Positions 25,991 to 34,777 are shown, counted from the stretch's first letter. The stretch is DNA of 64,000 nucleotides from MWDV01 sp002070715 (GCA_035411585.1 DAONTI010000003.1:62001-126000); one strand, 5' to 3'. Translations and numbers: made by a program. The notes: a model not told the origin generated them from the letters alone.

Positions 25991-28693
25991 ATGACGATTC
26001 CCCTCCTCCATTCCCCCCGCGTAACGGTCGTCGTTGCGACACTGTTCACCGCGCTGGGATTCCCCATTGTTACCGCAGCGGATCAGGGCGCTTCCCCACC
26101 ACGCCTTGAAACCGGCCAACAATCAGCGGCAGCCGCGCAAATCGGCAAGCAAGGCGGCGCGGCGACCAACCCCGGCGTCGTGATCAGTCTGGTTTCCGAC
26201 CGTGACACGTTCGTGCGGATGGAGCCCGCGCGGTTGCAATTCAGCGTGTCCAACGGACTGCCCACCGCTTTGAGCGACGCCGTGTTGGCGCTGGAAACGG
26301 CAGGCGGCGGGGGCCGTCAGACGCTGCCATTGCCCGACGTGGCCAGCGGCCAAACGGTTCGCGTGGAGGCGGCTTGGGACACGACGTTGCGGCCCGGCGT
26401 CTATGAATTGGTGGTTCAGGGATTGACACCCCAGCGTGTCGCCGGCCGTCGCATCAATGCCGGCGAGGCTCGTTGCCAGTTGACGCTGGTGCCGCGACCC
26501 TTGCCACACCGGATGCCCGTGGTGATGTGGGGCATTTACGGCGCGCAAAATGTGCGAAAGGAACTGCCGCGCCTGAAAGACATCGGCTTCACGCATTGTC
26601 TGGGGTTCAGCGCGGACATGGCCGCCATCTGGAAGGCGGGACAACCCACGACCCCGGCCACCGCCGCATCGCTGGCGGCCAATCAACAAATGCTGAATCA
26701 GGCGTTGGCTCAGGATTTCCGGATCGTGGCGAGTTTGTCGCCGGGACGTTGGGTCTGCGAGCAGCACCCTGAACGGCGGCGCGTGGACCGGCAGGGGCAG
26801 CCCTACACCAACCGCGTGGATGTCTGCGGCCTGTCGCCCGGCTTGAGTAATTTCTGTTTCAACGTCGGCGCTTCCATGGGACAGGCCTACGCGCATTTTC
26901 CCGCGTGGGACGCCGCCATGTTGCATACCGAAGTGCGCGACGCCGCGAATTTATGTTTTCACGAACACGACCTGGCGGCGCTCCGGGCGGCGACCGGCCT
27001 GGAGATGCCAACCAACCTGGTCAGCAAAAGCGGGATCGCGTACGCCAAGGTGAAGGATTTCCCGGCGAACCGCGTCATCCCCGACGATTATCCCCTGCTG
27101 CGCGTCTTGCAGTGGTATTGGCGGGAAGGCGATGGGTGGAACGGGTTGAACACGGCACTGGCGCGGGGCCTCCACGCCGGCGGCGCGCGGGTGTGGACGT
27201 TTCACGATCCCGCCGCGCGTGTGGCCAGTGTTTCCGGCAGCGGCGGCGCGGTGGACGTGCTTTCGCAATGGACTTATTCGTATCCCGATCCCATCCGCAT
27301 CGGCCTAGCCACCGATGAATTGTTCGCGTTTGCGCGCCTGGCCGATCCGGTGCAAGGGGTGATGAAGATGACGCAAATCATTTGGTATCGTTCGCAAACC
27401 GCGCCCGCGGGCGGCGGCCCCGCAAAAACCCTCGCGACTTGGGAGGACACCGACCCCGGCGCGGATTTTCTGACCATCGCGCCCCACCATTTGCGGGAGG
27501 CGTTCTGGACCAAGATCGCCCGCCCCGTGCGCGGCATCATGTATCACGGCTGGCCGTCGCTGGTGGCGGACGTGAAACATCCCAGCTATCGGTTCACCCA
27601 TCCCGACACGCAACACGAACTGCGGCGGCTCATCAAAACCGTGGTCGAACCGCTGGGCCCGACGTTGCTGCAAGTTCCCGACCGCCCGGCGGAGGTAGCC
27701 TGTTTGCAAAGCTTCGCCGCGGAGATGTTCGCGGGACGCGGCACGTATGGCTGGGGTCGTGGCTGGGGCGCGGATGCCTATTTCGTGTTGCTCTACGCCC
27801 AGTTGCAGCCGGAGATTGTTTTTGACGAAACCGTGGCCCGGCAGGGGTTGGACCGGTTTCGGGTGGTGGTCCTGGCGGATTGCGATGTGCTGACGGAACA
27901 GGTGGTCCGCGCGGTGCGCGCATTTCAACAACGGGGCGGTCTGGTGATTGGCGATGAACGGCTCACGCCCGCCCTCCAACCGGACTTGGTGATTCCCGTT
28001 TACCGGCGCCGCGGCAAAGCGCGGGAGGACCGCGCAGCTTTGCTGGAGCGGGCCGCCGAGCTGCGGACGACGTTGGACCGCCGTTACCGTCGCCACGCGG
28101 ATTCCTCCAATCCCGATGTGCTGGTCCGCTGTCGGCAGGCTGATCGCGCGGAGTATGTGTTCGCCGTCAATGACCGCCGCACGTATGGCCATTATGTCGG
28201 GCACTATGGATTGGTCATGGAAGACGGCCTGCCCGCGGACGCCACGCTGTCGCTGGACCGGACTTCGGGCTTCGTTTATGACCTGACCCGGCAACGCCAC
28301 GTGCCGACACAGGTGAACGCTGGCCGCCTGACGTTTACAAATCATTTTGAGCCATGCGATGGCGCGGTGTTTCTCGTCACCGACACAGCCATTGAAAAAG
28401 TCCGGGTGGAATCTCCGGCCCGGGCTGTCCTGGGACAGACGTTGCCGTGCGACATTGTCGTTGCAGATTCGCACGGGCAACCAGTGGCGGCGGTTGTGCC
28501 GGTGGAAGTGACGATTGCCGATCCGCGGGGACACCCCGCGGAATTCAGCGGATCTTACGGCGCCAAAGCGGGGCGCTTGTCGCTCTCCTTGGACTTGGCG
28601 CGCAATGACACGCCGGGCAACTGGATCATCCGGGTACGCGAACTGGCCTCGGGTCAATCCGCCGAACGGAACCTGACCGTCACCAGCCCGTGA
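25991..28693 (+). CDS. Secreted glycosidase-like protein with trimerisation-type domain
   Basis: A 900-residue exported protein. The signal peptide covers residues 1-30 (TVVVATLFTALGFPIVTAADQ). A beta domain (residues about 55-180) is followed by a long alpha/beta part from about residue 175 that starts MPVVMWGIYGAQNVRKELPRLKDIGFTHC, as in TIM-barrel glycosidases. Later comes a segment reading YFVLLYAQLQPEIVFDETVARQGLDRFRVVVLADCDVLTEQVVRAVRAFQQRGGLVIGD, which resembles the beta-galactosidase (GH42-type) trimerisation domain. The C-terminus is a beta domain. I cannot point to the catalytic acids, so activity and substrate remain open. The last 53 codons are duplicated at 33418-33594. Confidence 0.7.
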   Translation: MTIPLLHSPRVTVVVATLFTALGFPIVTAADQGASPPRLETGQQSAAAAQIGKQGGAATNPGVVISLVSDRDTFVRMEPARLQFSVSNGLPTALSDAVLALETAGGGGRQTLPLPDVASGQTVRVEAAWDTTLRPGVYELVVQGLTPQRVAGRRINAGEARCQLTLVPRPLPHRMPVVMWGIYGAQNVRKELPRLKDIGFTHCLGFSADMAAIWKAGQPTTPATAASLAANQQMLNQALAQDFRIVASLSPGRWVCEQHPERRRVDRQGQPYTNRVDVCGLSPGLSNFCFNVGASMGQAYAHFPAWDAAMLHTEVRDAANLCFHEHDLAALRAATGLEMPTNLVSKSGIAYAKVKDFPANRVIPDDYPLLRVLQWYWREGDGWNGLNTALARGLHAGGARVWTFHDPAARVASVSGSGGAVDVLSQWTYSYPDPIRIGLATDELFAFARLADPVQGVMKMTQIIWYRSQTAPAGGGPAKTLATWEDTDPGADFLTIAPHHLREAFWTKIARPVRGIMYHGWPSLVADVKHPSYRFTHPDTQHELRRLIKTVVEPLGPTLLQVPDRPAEVACLQSFAAEMFAGRGTYGWGRGWGADAYFVLLYAQLQPEIVFDETVARQGLDRFRVVVLADCDVLTEQVVRAVRAFQQRGGLVIGDERLTPALQPDLVIPVYRRRGKAREDRAALLERAAELRTTLDRRYRRHADSSNPDVLVRCRQADRAEYVFAVNDRRTYGHYVGHYGLVMEDGLPADATLSLDRTSGFVYDLTRQRHVPTQVNAGRLTFTNHFEPCDGAVFLVTDTAIEKVRVESPARAVLGQTLPCDIVVADSHGQPVAAVVPVEVTIADPRGHPAEFSGSYGAKAGRLSLSLDLARNDTPGNWIIRVRELASGQSAERNLTVTSP

Positions 28694-28740
28694 CGGCCCC
28701 CGCCCACCGCAGTCACGCCAGAAACTTGCGCGCCGGGCGG
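28517..28740 (+). repeat. Direct repeat, left copy (3' end of glycosidase-like gene)
   Basis: 224 bases comprising the last 59 or so codons of the glycosidase-like gene and 47 bases past its stop. An imperfect copy lies at 33418-33643 in the same orientation. Identical stretches include GGAATTCAGCGGAT, TACGGCGCCAAAGCGGG, GAACTGGCCTCGGGTCAATC and CACGCCAGAAACTTGCGCG. The two copies bracket the GntR/ABC/RCC1 operon. Confidence 0.9.
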
Positions 28741-28884
28741 GCGCAATCAACTGATGCTGGACTGGCCCGCCGGGTTTATTCGCGACGCGCGTCTGCGCTG
28801 AATACCATATCCGGCTCTTTGAGACCATCGTGGCCGCCGACGTTTGCCGGTTCGCAAAGGGTTGACCAAAGACGAAAAAAAGTG

Positions 28885-28940
28885 TTGACGAAATTCGCCC
28901 CGCGTCCTACTGTCCTACACAAATAGGACAGTAGGACGCG
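28885..28940 (+). promoter_or_regulatory. Promoter and palindromic operator of the GntR-ABC operon
   Basis: A -35 TTGACG (28885-28890) is followed after 17 bases by TACTGT (28908-28913) as a -10. Overlapping the -10 is a perfect inverted repeat: CGCGTCCTACTGTCCTA (28901-28917), spacer CACAAA, TAGGACAGTAGGACGCG (28924-28940). The ATG of the GntR gene begins one base after the right arm, so the leader is very short. The position and symmetry fit an autorepressor operator of the YtrA-type GntR branch. Confidence 0.85.
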
Positions 28941-28941
28941 T

Positions 28942-29337
28942 ATGTTGTTCCACGTTGATTTCAAAACCGGCAAGCCGGCCTACCTGCAACTGGTGGATCA
29001 GGTGCGGTATGCCGCAGCGTCGGGTGGGTTGCGCGCCGGGGAGGCATTGCCCTCGGTGCGGCAGTTGGCCGAGGAATTGCGGGTCAATCGCAACACCGTG
29101 GCCAAGGCTTACACGGAATTGGAGAGCCAGGGCATCATCGAGACCGTCCCCGGCAAGGGCTGTTTTCTCAAGGACGGCAACACGCCGTTCACCAAAGCGG
29201 TGCGTCAGAAACTGTTGCTCAAGGAAATTGATGAAGCGGTGGTGACGGCGCATCACCTCCAAGTCGAGCGCGCCGATTTCTTGGCGCTGGTCAAAGAACG
29301 GTTGGATTACTTCGAAAACAAACAGGAGAAGCCATGA
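28942..29337 (+). CDS. GntR-family transcriptional regulator (YtrA type)
   Basis: A 131-residue regulator. The winged helix-turn-helix spans residues about 12-78: YLQLVDQVRYAAASGGLRAGEALPS, then VRQLAEELRVNRNTVAKAYTELESQGIIETVPGKGCFL, the standard GntR DNA-binding signature. Only a short C-terminal helical tail follows (RQKLLLKEIDEAVVTAHHLQVERADFLALVKERLDYF), without a ligand-binding domain, which marks the YtrA subfamily that controls ABC transporter operons. The gene sits one base behind a perfect palindrome likely to be its own operator. Its stop overlaps the start of the ABC ATPase gene by four bases. Confidence 0.93.
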   Translation: MLFHVDFKTGKPAYLQLVDQVRYAAASGGLRAGEALPSVRQLAEELRVNRNTVAKAYTELESQGIIETVPGKGCFLKDGNTPFTKAVRQKLLLKEIDEAVVTAHHLQVERADFLALVKERLDYFENKQEKP

Positions 29338-30239
29338 ACTCAACCCCGGTTATTGAAATCCAAGGTTTACAGCGTCGGTACGGCCGCTTCGAAGCGGTCA
29401 ACGGCCTGAACCTTACGGTCGCGCCCGGTCGTTGCTACGGTTTTTTCGGTCGCAACGGCGCGGGCAAGACCACCACCATCAAATGCCTGCTCAATCTGCT
29501 GCGTCCGGATGCCGGCCGCGTGCGCGTGTTCGGCCTCGATCCGCAGCGCGACGAAGTGGCCGTCAAATCGCGACTCGCCTACGTGCCAGACGCGGTGGCG
29601 TTCTATCCGTGGATGACCGTGCGGGACACGTTGGAATATCTGGCCTCGTTCCGTCCGAATTGGAACCAGCGCACGGAAGCGGACCTGTTGGAGCGGTTCG
29701 CGCTGAACCCGGATCAAAAGGCGGCCGACCTTTCGAAGGGGCAGAAAACGCAACTGGCCCTCATCGGCGCGATCTGTCCGGAGCCGGAACTGCTGGTGCT
29801 GGACGAACCCACGTCCGGCCTGGATCCCATTGTGCGGCGCGAGTTCATTCAGACGGTCATTGGCGCGTACCAATCCGGCGACGCGGAGAAGCGCACGGTT
29901 TTTGTTTCGACACACCTGATCGCTGAGTTCGAAGGGTTGATTGACGAGTTTACGATCATTGAACAGGGACGCGACTTGCTGAGTCTGCCGGCGGATGTGG
30001 CGCGCGAGCGGTTCAAGAAAATCCGCGCGCGTTTCAAACAACCGCTCAATGATTTGCCGGTGTCCGGCGCGTTACAAGTGCGGCGGGACGGACGCGAAGT
30101 CGAGCTGCTGGTGAACGGGAGTGGCGATGAACTTATTGAGCAATTGCAGCGACTGCAGCCGGAGGACTTGCGCAGCGAATCATTGTCGCTGGAGGAAATT
30201 TTTGTCGCGTCGAAAACCCTGGCCGGAACGAAACCATGA
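29334..30239 (+). CDS. ABC transporter ATP-binding protein
   Basis: A 301-residue ATPase of the ABC-2 exporter class. Walker A is GRNGAGKTTT (residues about 40-50), the signature motif is LSKGQKTQ in place of LSGGQ, Walker B is LLVLDEPTSGLDP, and the switch His is in FVSTHLIAEFEG. A C-terminal extension of about 80 residues follows. It energises the membrane partner encoded by the next gene, whose ATG overlaps this stop by four bases. The Lys in the signature is a variant seen in YtrB-like ATPases. Confidence 0.93.
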   Translation: MNSTPVIEIQGLQRRYGRFEAVNGLNLTVAPGRCYGFFGRNGAGKTTTIKCLLNLLRPDAGRVRVFGLDPQRDEVAVKSRLAYVPDAVAFYPWMTVRDTLEYLASFRPNWNQRTEADLLERFALNPDQKAADLSKGQKTQLALIGAICPEPELLVLDEPTSGLDPIVRREFIQTVIGAYQSGDAEKRTVFVSTHLIAEFEGLIDEFTIIEQGRDLLSLPADVARERFKKIRARFKQPLNDLPVSGALQVRRDGREVELLVNGSGDELIEQLQRLQPEDLRSESLSLEEIFVASKTLAGTKP

Positions 30240-32554
30240 ATGCCTTGGTGCGAAAAGAAATCCGCCTGCTGCTGCCGATGTGGGTGGTCACCCTGCTGCT
30301 GGCGCTGCTCCCGAATCTATTAAACGCGGTGTCGAGGGTGGGCGTCGTCGCCGATCTGATTGCTCCGGTGCTGATATTTGTAACGGGCATCAGTGGTTTG
30401 TTACTGGGATTGACCAGTTTTGGGCGGGAAATTTATACGCACACCTTCTCGCTATTGCTGGCTCAACCGCGACGGCGCACGGATTTATGGCGCACCAAAA
30501 TCAAGGTGCTATTGGGCGCGGTGGGACTGTTGTCTCTCTTCCTGGTTCTGGTTGATCGAAACTTTGTGCCCATGAAAGATCGTGGCACAGCGGCCTTGCT
30601 GGGGTTGGCTTTTGTGGTCGCGGCGGTTTCGGGTGGGTTGTGGACCACGCTGCTGCTGCGTCAGGTCATCGCGGCCTTTTGGATCTCCCTGCTGATCCCC
30701 TTCGTCATTCTGGTGACGGTGTTCAGCCTTAATGAGGAGATGATTCAACCCGCCCAGCAAGTCGTGCTGCTGGCGGTGCTCTTGCTGGTCTATTCGGTGG
30801 CGGGCTACTGGTTCGCGCGCTGGCAATTCATTCATGCTCAGGATACCGCCTGGACCGGCGGCAACCTGGCGTTGCCCCAAATGACGCGCCGGCGATCGGA
30901 GAACCGTGCGGCGGGCGCCGTGCCGTCCGCGCGGCCTCTGCGGGCGTTGCTGGGCAAGGAATTGCGATTCCAGCAAATCAACTTCCTGCTCGCGGGCGGG
31001 TTGTTGGTGATGCATCTCATTTTTGGGCTCTTGAAGCCGCGCATGCACATCGCCGAGTCTTCAATGCTTAATGCCGTGATCAGTTTATTCTGGATGGTGT
31101 GGATCATCATGCCGGCATTGGTGGGGGGTAGCGCTGTCGCCGAAGAGCGTCGGTTCGGCACACTGGAAGCACAACTCTGTCTGCCAGTTTCGCGGCACTG
31201 GCAGTTTGCGCTGAAGGCATTGGTGACCTTGGGCTGCGGCGTTCTGCTGGGAGCGACGGTGCCCGTCGCCTTGGCTTTGATGCATCCGGGAAGCGACTTT
31301 TCCATCCCGGCTTGGATCATCGGGTGTGCAATCGTCGTGCTGATGGCGTTCTATGCTTCATCGCTCACCCAGCAATTACTCCAGGCGTTATGTGTGACCA
31401 TTGGCATCCTCGTAGTCGGATTTGGGCTGAGCGTGTGGCTTGTCCGCAGCTTTTCACCAGATAGTTGGTTTGTGCTTTTCGGCTTCGCATTATGGCACGG
31501 GCCGGTGGTGCTGATCGTAGGCGCGGGCGTGATGCTCCTCGCGGCGGTGGCGCTCTCCTGGCGACGGTGGCGGTGGGCCTGCCTCCTGATGCTGGGATTA
31601 CCCGGTCTATTTTTCTTAAACTTCTCCACCATCCATGCACAATCATCCGATACTTTGGATCTGTTCGACGTCTTGCTTCTGTCGTTCGTGTTCTGCCTTG
31701 GGTTTCTGGCGCTGGCGCTGGCGCTTCGGAATTTTAATCACCTTCGGCCGACGGCTTCGCTCTGGCGGCGCAACGCGTTCATCTGGCTGGGTTGCCTTTT
31801 GGCCACGGGAATCCTGACGATCCCCGTTTATCATCGTGTCTGGGAACTGTTCATACGTATTGAGCCACCCGCCCACGCCGCGCGATTGAGCGGCGACACG
31901 CGACCCGCCATCATCAGTCTCCACTACGGACGACCGTTGTTGTTGCTGTTGCCGGATGGGCGACTCAGTTGCATCCGCGGATTTGAACGTTGGGTCGTGC
32001 CGGCGATACGATGCGATTCCAATTGCAAGTCCTGCACGGAGACGATCTGGCGCGCCCTTGAGAAGCCGGGTGTGGATTTCATTGGCGGCTCGAATTGGGT
32101 GCAGGTGGCCAGCACGCTAAGCGAGGTGGTGGGGATCAAAGCAGACGGCACCCTCTGGAGCGCACCTTGGTACGAAGTGGTGGATGCGACGGGAAATGTC
32201 CGGCCAAGCAAGACTGGCGTGGAGGCGCAGAAAGGCGAGCGGCGGCGGGAAGTGGAATTGCGGTTTGAGCGGGTAGGCGAGGAAAACGATTGGAAAGCCA
32301 TCTCGGCCAGTTGGAACTATTGCATCGCACTCAAGCAGAATGGCACGATCTGGGGGTGGGGCGATAATTACGAGGGGCAACTCGGGGACGGACCGAAGGT
32401 CCTTACCAACGGGCCGGTCCGAATCGGAGCGCAGGCGGACTGGGTTGCCGTGTGTGCCGGCTTATTTGCGTCTATTACCGTAAATCAAGCAGGAGAGGTC
32501 TGGCGGTGGGGGGATCACGCTTCAGCTACTCGGGAAGTGGGCCATGGCGATTGA
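30236..32554 (+). CDS. ABC-2 permease fused to RCC1-like repeats (frame ends early)
   Basis: A 772-residue protein. Residues 1 to about 540 form a permease with roughly 12 hydrophobic segments in two similar halves (MNALVRKEIRLLLPMWVVTLLLALL and, near residue 230, RALLGKELRFQQINFLLAGGLLVMHLIF). After the last membrane segment (FIWLGCLLATGILTIPVYHRVW) a soluble region carries RCC1-like blades: VVGIKADGTLWSAPW, YCIALKQNGTIWGWGDNYEGQLGDGP and ITVNQAGEVWRWGD. The frame ends with TGA at 32552, but a further set of blades continues in the -1 frame to 33012, and a run of six G (32508-32513) lies at the expected switch point. The topology puts the RCC1 domain outside the membrane if the number of helices is even (uncertain). 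Fusion of an ABC permease with RCC1 repeats is unusual. Substrate unknown. Confidence 0.82.
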   Translation: MNALVRKEIRLLLPMWVVTLLLALLPNLLNAVSRVGVVADLIAPVLIFVTGISGLLLGLTSFGREIYTHTFSLLLAQPRRRTDLWRTKIKVLLGAVGLLSLFLVLVDRNFVPMKDRGTAALLGLAFVVAAVSGGLWTTLLLRQVIAAFWISLLIPFVILVTVFSLNEEMIQPAQQVVLLAVLLLVYSVAGYWFARWQFIHAQDTAWTGGNLALPQMTRRRSENRAAGAVPSARPLRALLGKELRFQQINFLLAGGLLVMHLIFGLLKPRMHIAESSMLNAVISLFWMVWIIMPALVGGSAVAEERRFGTLEAQLCLPVSRHWQFALKALVTLGCGVLLGATVPVALALMHPGSDFSIPAWIIGCAIVVLMAFYASSLTQQLLQALCVTIGILVVGFGLSVWLVRSFSPDSWFVLFGFALWHGPVVLIVGAGVMLLAAVALSWRRWRWACLLMLGLPGLFFLNFSTIHAQSSDTLDLFDVLLLSFVFCLGFLALALALRNFNHLRPTASLWRRNAFIWLGCLLATGILTIPVYHRVWELFIRIEPPAHAARLSGDTRPAIISLHYGRPLLLLLPDGRLSCIRGFERWVVPAIRCDSNCKSCTETIWRALEKPGVDFIGGSNWVQVASTLSEVVGIKADGTLWSAPWYEVVDATGNVRPSKTGVEAQKGERRREVELRFERVGEENDWKAISASWNYCIALKQNGTIWGWGDNYEGQLGDGPKVLTNGPVRIGAQADWVAVCAGLFASITVNQAGEVWRWGDHASATREVGHGD

Positions 32555-33012
32555 ACTGCAAAGTTTCCAAAATGCGCCCGAGTGAAAGGGATGGCTTCGA
32601 TGTGATTCTCGACACCGACGGGTTCCTGTGGGGATGGGGTTCCGTCCCTCCGTCCTGGGTCGGCGGTGATGCCCGCAAGCCTGAAGACTTCACGACGCCC
32701 GTCCGGCTCCCCGGTGAAAACTGGTCTGCATTCAGCATGAGTTGGGATCAGTTGGCAGCACTAAAAGAAGATGGTTCGCTGTGGAGGTTTTCAATACCTC
32801 GCAACGACCGCTCAATTGCCTCCCGACCGACCCGATTGGGGCATCGAAAGGATTGGATTGCGATTTACCAAGAGCAGAGTTCGCTATTCGCGCTGGCAAG
32901 AGATGGCACGTTGTGCCGTTTCGGCAGGCCTCGGAGCGACTGGAGGCGGGAACTACTTGCACCCGTGCACCGCATCACTTGGAGCGCCAATGTTCTCGAC
33001 GGACAAAAGTGA
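32514..33012 (+). CDS. RCC1-repeat continuation of the ABC permease, -1 frame
   Basis: In the frame one base back from the permease gene the sequence reads GSRFSYSGSGPWRLNCKVSK, then VILDTDGFLWGWGSVPPSWVGG, QLAALKEDGSLWRFSIPRND and LFALARDGTLCRFGRPRSDW, three more RCC1-like blades with the same A-L-x-x-DG-x-LW pattern as the upstream part, ending at a stop at 33010-33012. No start codon or Shine-Dalgarno of its own is apparent. It is most simply the real C-terminus of the fusion protein, reached either by a one-base correction or by -1 slippage at the G run. Together the protein would be about 925 residues with about six blades. Confidence 0.8.
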
Positions 33013-33209
33013 GCTAGATCAGGTTGATGAACGTCACCAATGGTCCAATCGAACCAATGTGGCCGTGACGCAAGAAAACGACACCGTGGCCAACGGTTGT
33101 ATTACCGGTCAACCAGAGTTCATACTGCCTGCCGCAGCAAGATGACTCCGTAGTTTCGCTGCCTATTTGCCGGAAGTGGCGGTCAGAAGAAATAAATCCG
33201 CTTGATCCG

Positions 33210-33405
33210 TCAGGGGGCGACGAGACGGAAGAAGCGGCGCGGACCGGTGAGCGAATTGGTGTAAGCGCCGGTGGCTTCCGGGGCCGCTTGCAATCGAAAG
33301 TCCGAATTGGTCCAGCTCAGCACCAGTTGTGGGTTTTGCATCTGCCACTGCAACGGTATGGGGGTGAGCGGTTCGGTTAAGGCCGTCCGAGCCAGGTAAG
33401 GCGAC
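33210..33405 (-). pseudogene. Orphan C-terminal tail of an exported protein
   Basis: On the reverse strand the frame reads LTPIPLQWQMQNPQLVLSWTNSDFRLQAAPEATGAYTN, then SLTGPRRFFRLVAP and stop. This SW...FRLQ-A...FFRL tail is the standard C-terminal segment of many secreted proteins of this phylum. Nothing of the preceding protein is present, since the left direct-repeat boundary follows at 33418. It is a decapitated remnant. The stretch 33013-33209 has no supported gene. Confidence 0.7.
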
Positions 33406-33417
33406 TCCTTGCGATCC

Positions 33418-33643
33418 GCCGATCTGCGGGGACACCCGGCGGAATTCAGCGGATTTTACGGCGCCAAAGCGGGCCGCCGGTCACTCTCCTCGGACTTGGC
33501 GCGCAATGATACACCGGGCGTCTGGATCATCCGGGTGCGCGAACTGGCCTCGGGTCAATCCACCGAACGGAACCTGACCGTCACCGGTCCGTGACGGGCT
33601 CCCCGCCCACCGCAGTCACGCCAGAAACTTGCGCGCCGGGCGG
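33418..33643 (+). repeat. Direct repeat, right copy (non-coding remnant of glycosidase gene end)
   Basis: Imperfect copy of 28517-28740 in the same orientation. The peptide RGHPAEFSGFYGAKAGRRSL and the end RVRELASGQSTERNLTVTGP are still readable, followed by the same post-stop sequence. Substitutions such as SYG to FYG show divergence after duplication. No start or upstream coding part exists, so it is a fragment, not a gene. It lies just before the aldo/keto reductase gene. Confidence 0.9.
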
Positions 33644-33667
33644 ACCGGTGTTATGGATGCGTACCAC

Positions 33668-34720
33668 ATGAAACGCCGCCAATTCCTCCAAGTCGCCGCC
33701 GGCGCCGCCGCCGCAGGTTATGCCTTTTCCCTCGAGCACATTTTGGCCGCCAGCAAACCCGATCCGACAGTCGAGAAAGTCGCCGGGCTGCCCCGCCGCC
33801 AACTGGGGCGCACGGGCCGGAGCGTCTCCATCATCACCTTTCCCGGGCTGGCGCTCCACCACGTCGAACAGGAACAATGCAACACGGCGGTGCGCCAGGC
33901 GTTTGAACGCGGGGTGAATTTTTTCGATGTCGCCCCGGCGTACGGCAACGGCGTCTGCGAAACCAAGTTGGGCATTGCCCTGCAAGGCGTAGAGCGCGAC
34001 AAAATTTTTCTGGCGTGCAAGACCAAGAAACGCGATGCGGCCGGGGCGCGCGCCGAGTTGGAAAACTCATTGAAGCAGCTCAAGACCGACCGCTTTGACC
34101 TGTATCAGATGCATCATTTGGTCACGGAACCGGAAGTGCGCCAGGCCTTGGGACCCGGGGGCGCGCTCGAAACCATCTTGCAGGCGCGCGAGCAGGGAAA
34201 GATCAAATACATCGGTTTCTCGGCGCACACCACCAAAGCCGCCCTGGCGGTGATGGCGGGCTTTCGTTTTGATACCGTGATGTTCCCCATCAATTTCACC
34301 GAGTACCTCAACCGCGGCTTTGGCAAGGCCGTGCTCGAAGAGGCCAAGGCCCAGGGCGCAGGGGTGATCTCCATCAAACCTATGTCCCGCGGCGCCTGGC
34401 CCAAGGACACCCCGCGCGCCCGCAACTGGTGGTACCGCACCACGGAAGAACAGGAGGAAGTCACGTTGGCCCTGCGCTTCGCGTGGTCGCAACCGGGCGT
34501 CGCCACCGGCGTCCCGCCGTCGTTCCTCGATCTGCTGGACAAAGCCATCGTGGCGGCGAAAGACGATCGGCCGGTTACGGCGGCGGAATTGACCCGCCTC
34601 CAGGAACTCGCCGTTGGCGCGGGTTCCCTCTTCACCCGTGAAGAGGAACGGGCCGCGACCGCAAGCCATCAGCCGGCAGATTCGGAGTGGGATGGCGATT
34701 GCCCGTACGCCATGTGCTGA
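33668..34720 (+). CDS. Exported aldo/keto reductase-family oxidoreductase
   Basis: A 350-residue protein starting MKRRQFLQVAAGAAAAGYAF, a twin-arginine-like signal. The AKR barrel has NFFDVAPAYGNG (Asp and Tyr of the tetrad), FLACKTKKRDAAGARAELENSL (Lys) and DLYQMHHLVTEPEV (His), so all four catalytic positions appear. ISIKPMSRGAWP and the C-terminal helices follow. The end CPYAMC carries two cysteines. Such Tat-linked AKR proteins are common in this phylum; substrate unknown. The start at 33668 is chosen because the signal begins there, though an upstream ATG exists at 33653. Confidence 0.88.
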   Translation: MKRRQFLQVAAGAAAAGYAFSLEHILAASKPDPTVEKVAGLPRRQLGRTGRSVSIITFPGLALHHVEQEQCNTAVRQAFERGVNFFDVAPAYGNGVCETKLGIALQGVERDKIFLACKTKKRDAAGARAELENSLKQLKTDRFDLYQMHHLVTEPEVRQALGPGGALETILQAREQGKIKYIGFSAHTTKAALAVMAGFRFDTVMFPINFTEYLNRGFGKAVLEEAKAQGAGVISIKPMSRGAWPKDTPRARNWWYRTTEEQEEVTLALRFAWSQPGVATGVPPSFLDLLDKAIVAAKDDRPVTAAELTRLQELAVGAGSLFTREEERAATASHQPADSEWDGDCPYAMC

Positions 34721-34777
34721 GGCGGTGGGGGATTGGCGGCGTTTTCCGGAGGCGAAAGGGCTTCGCCCAAAAGCACA

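Noticed and set aside
27305..28828. 507-codon open frame on the reverse strand
   Set aside because: It is antisense to the secreted glycosidase-like gene, has no recognisable motif, and long shadow frames are expected at this G+C content.
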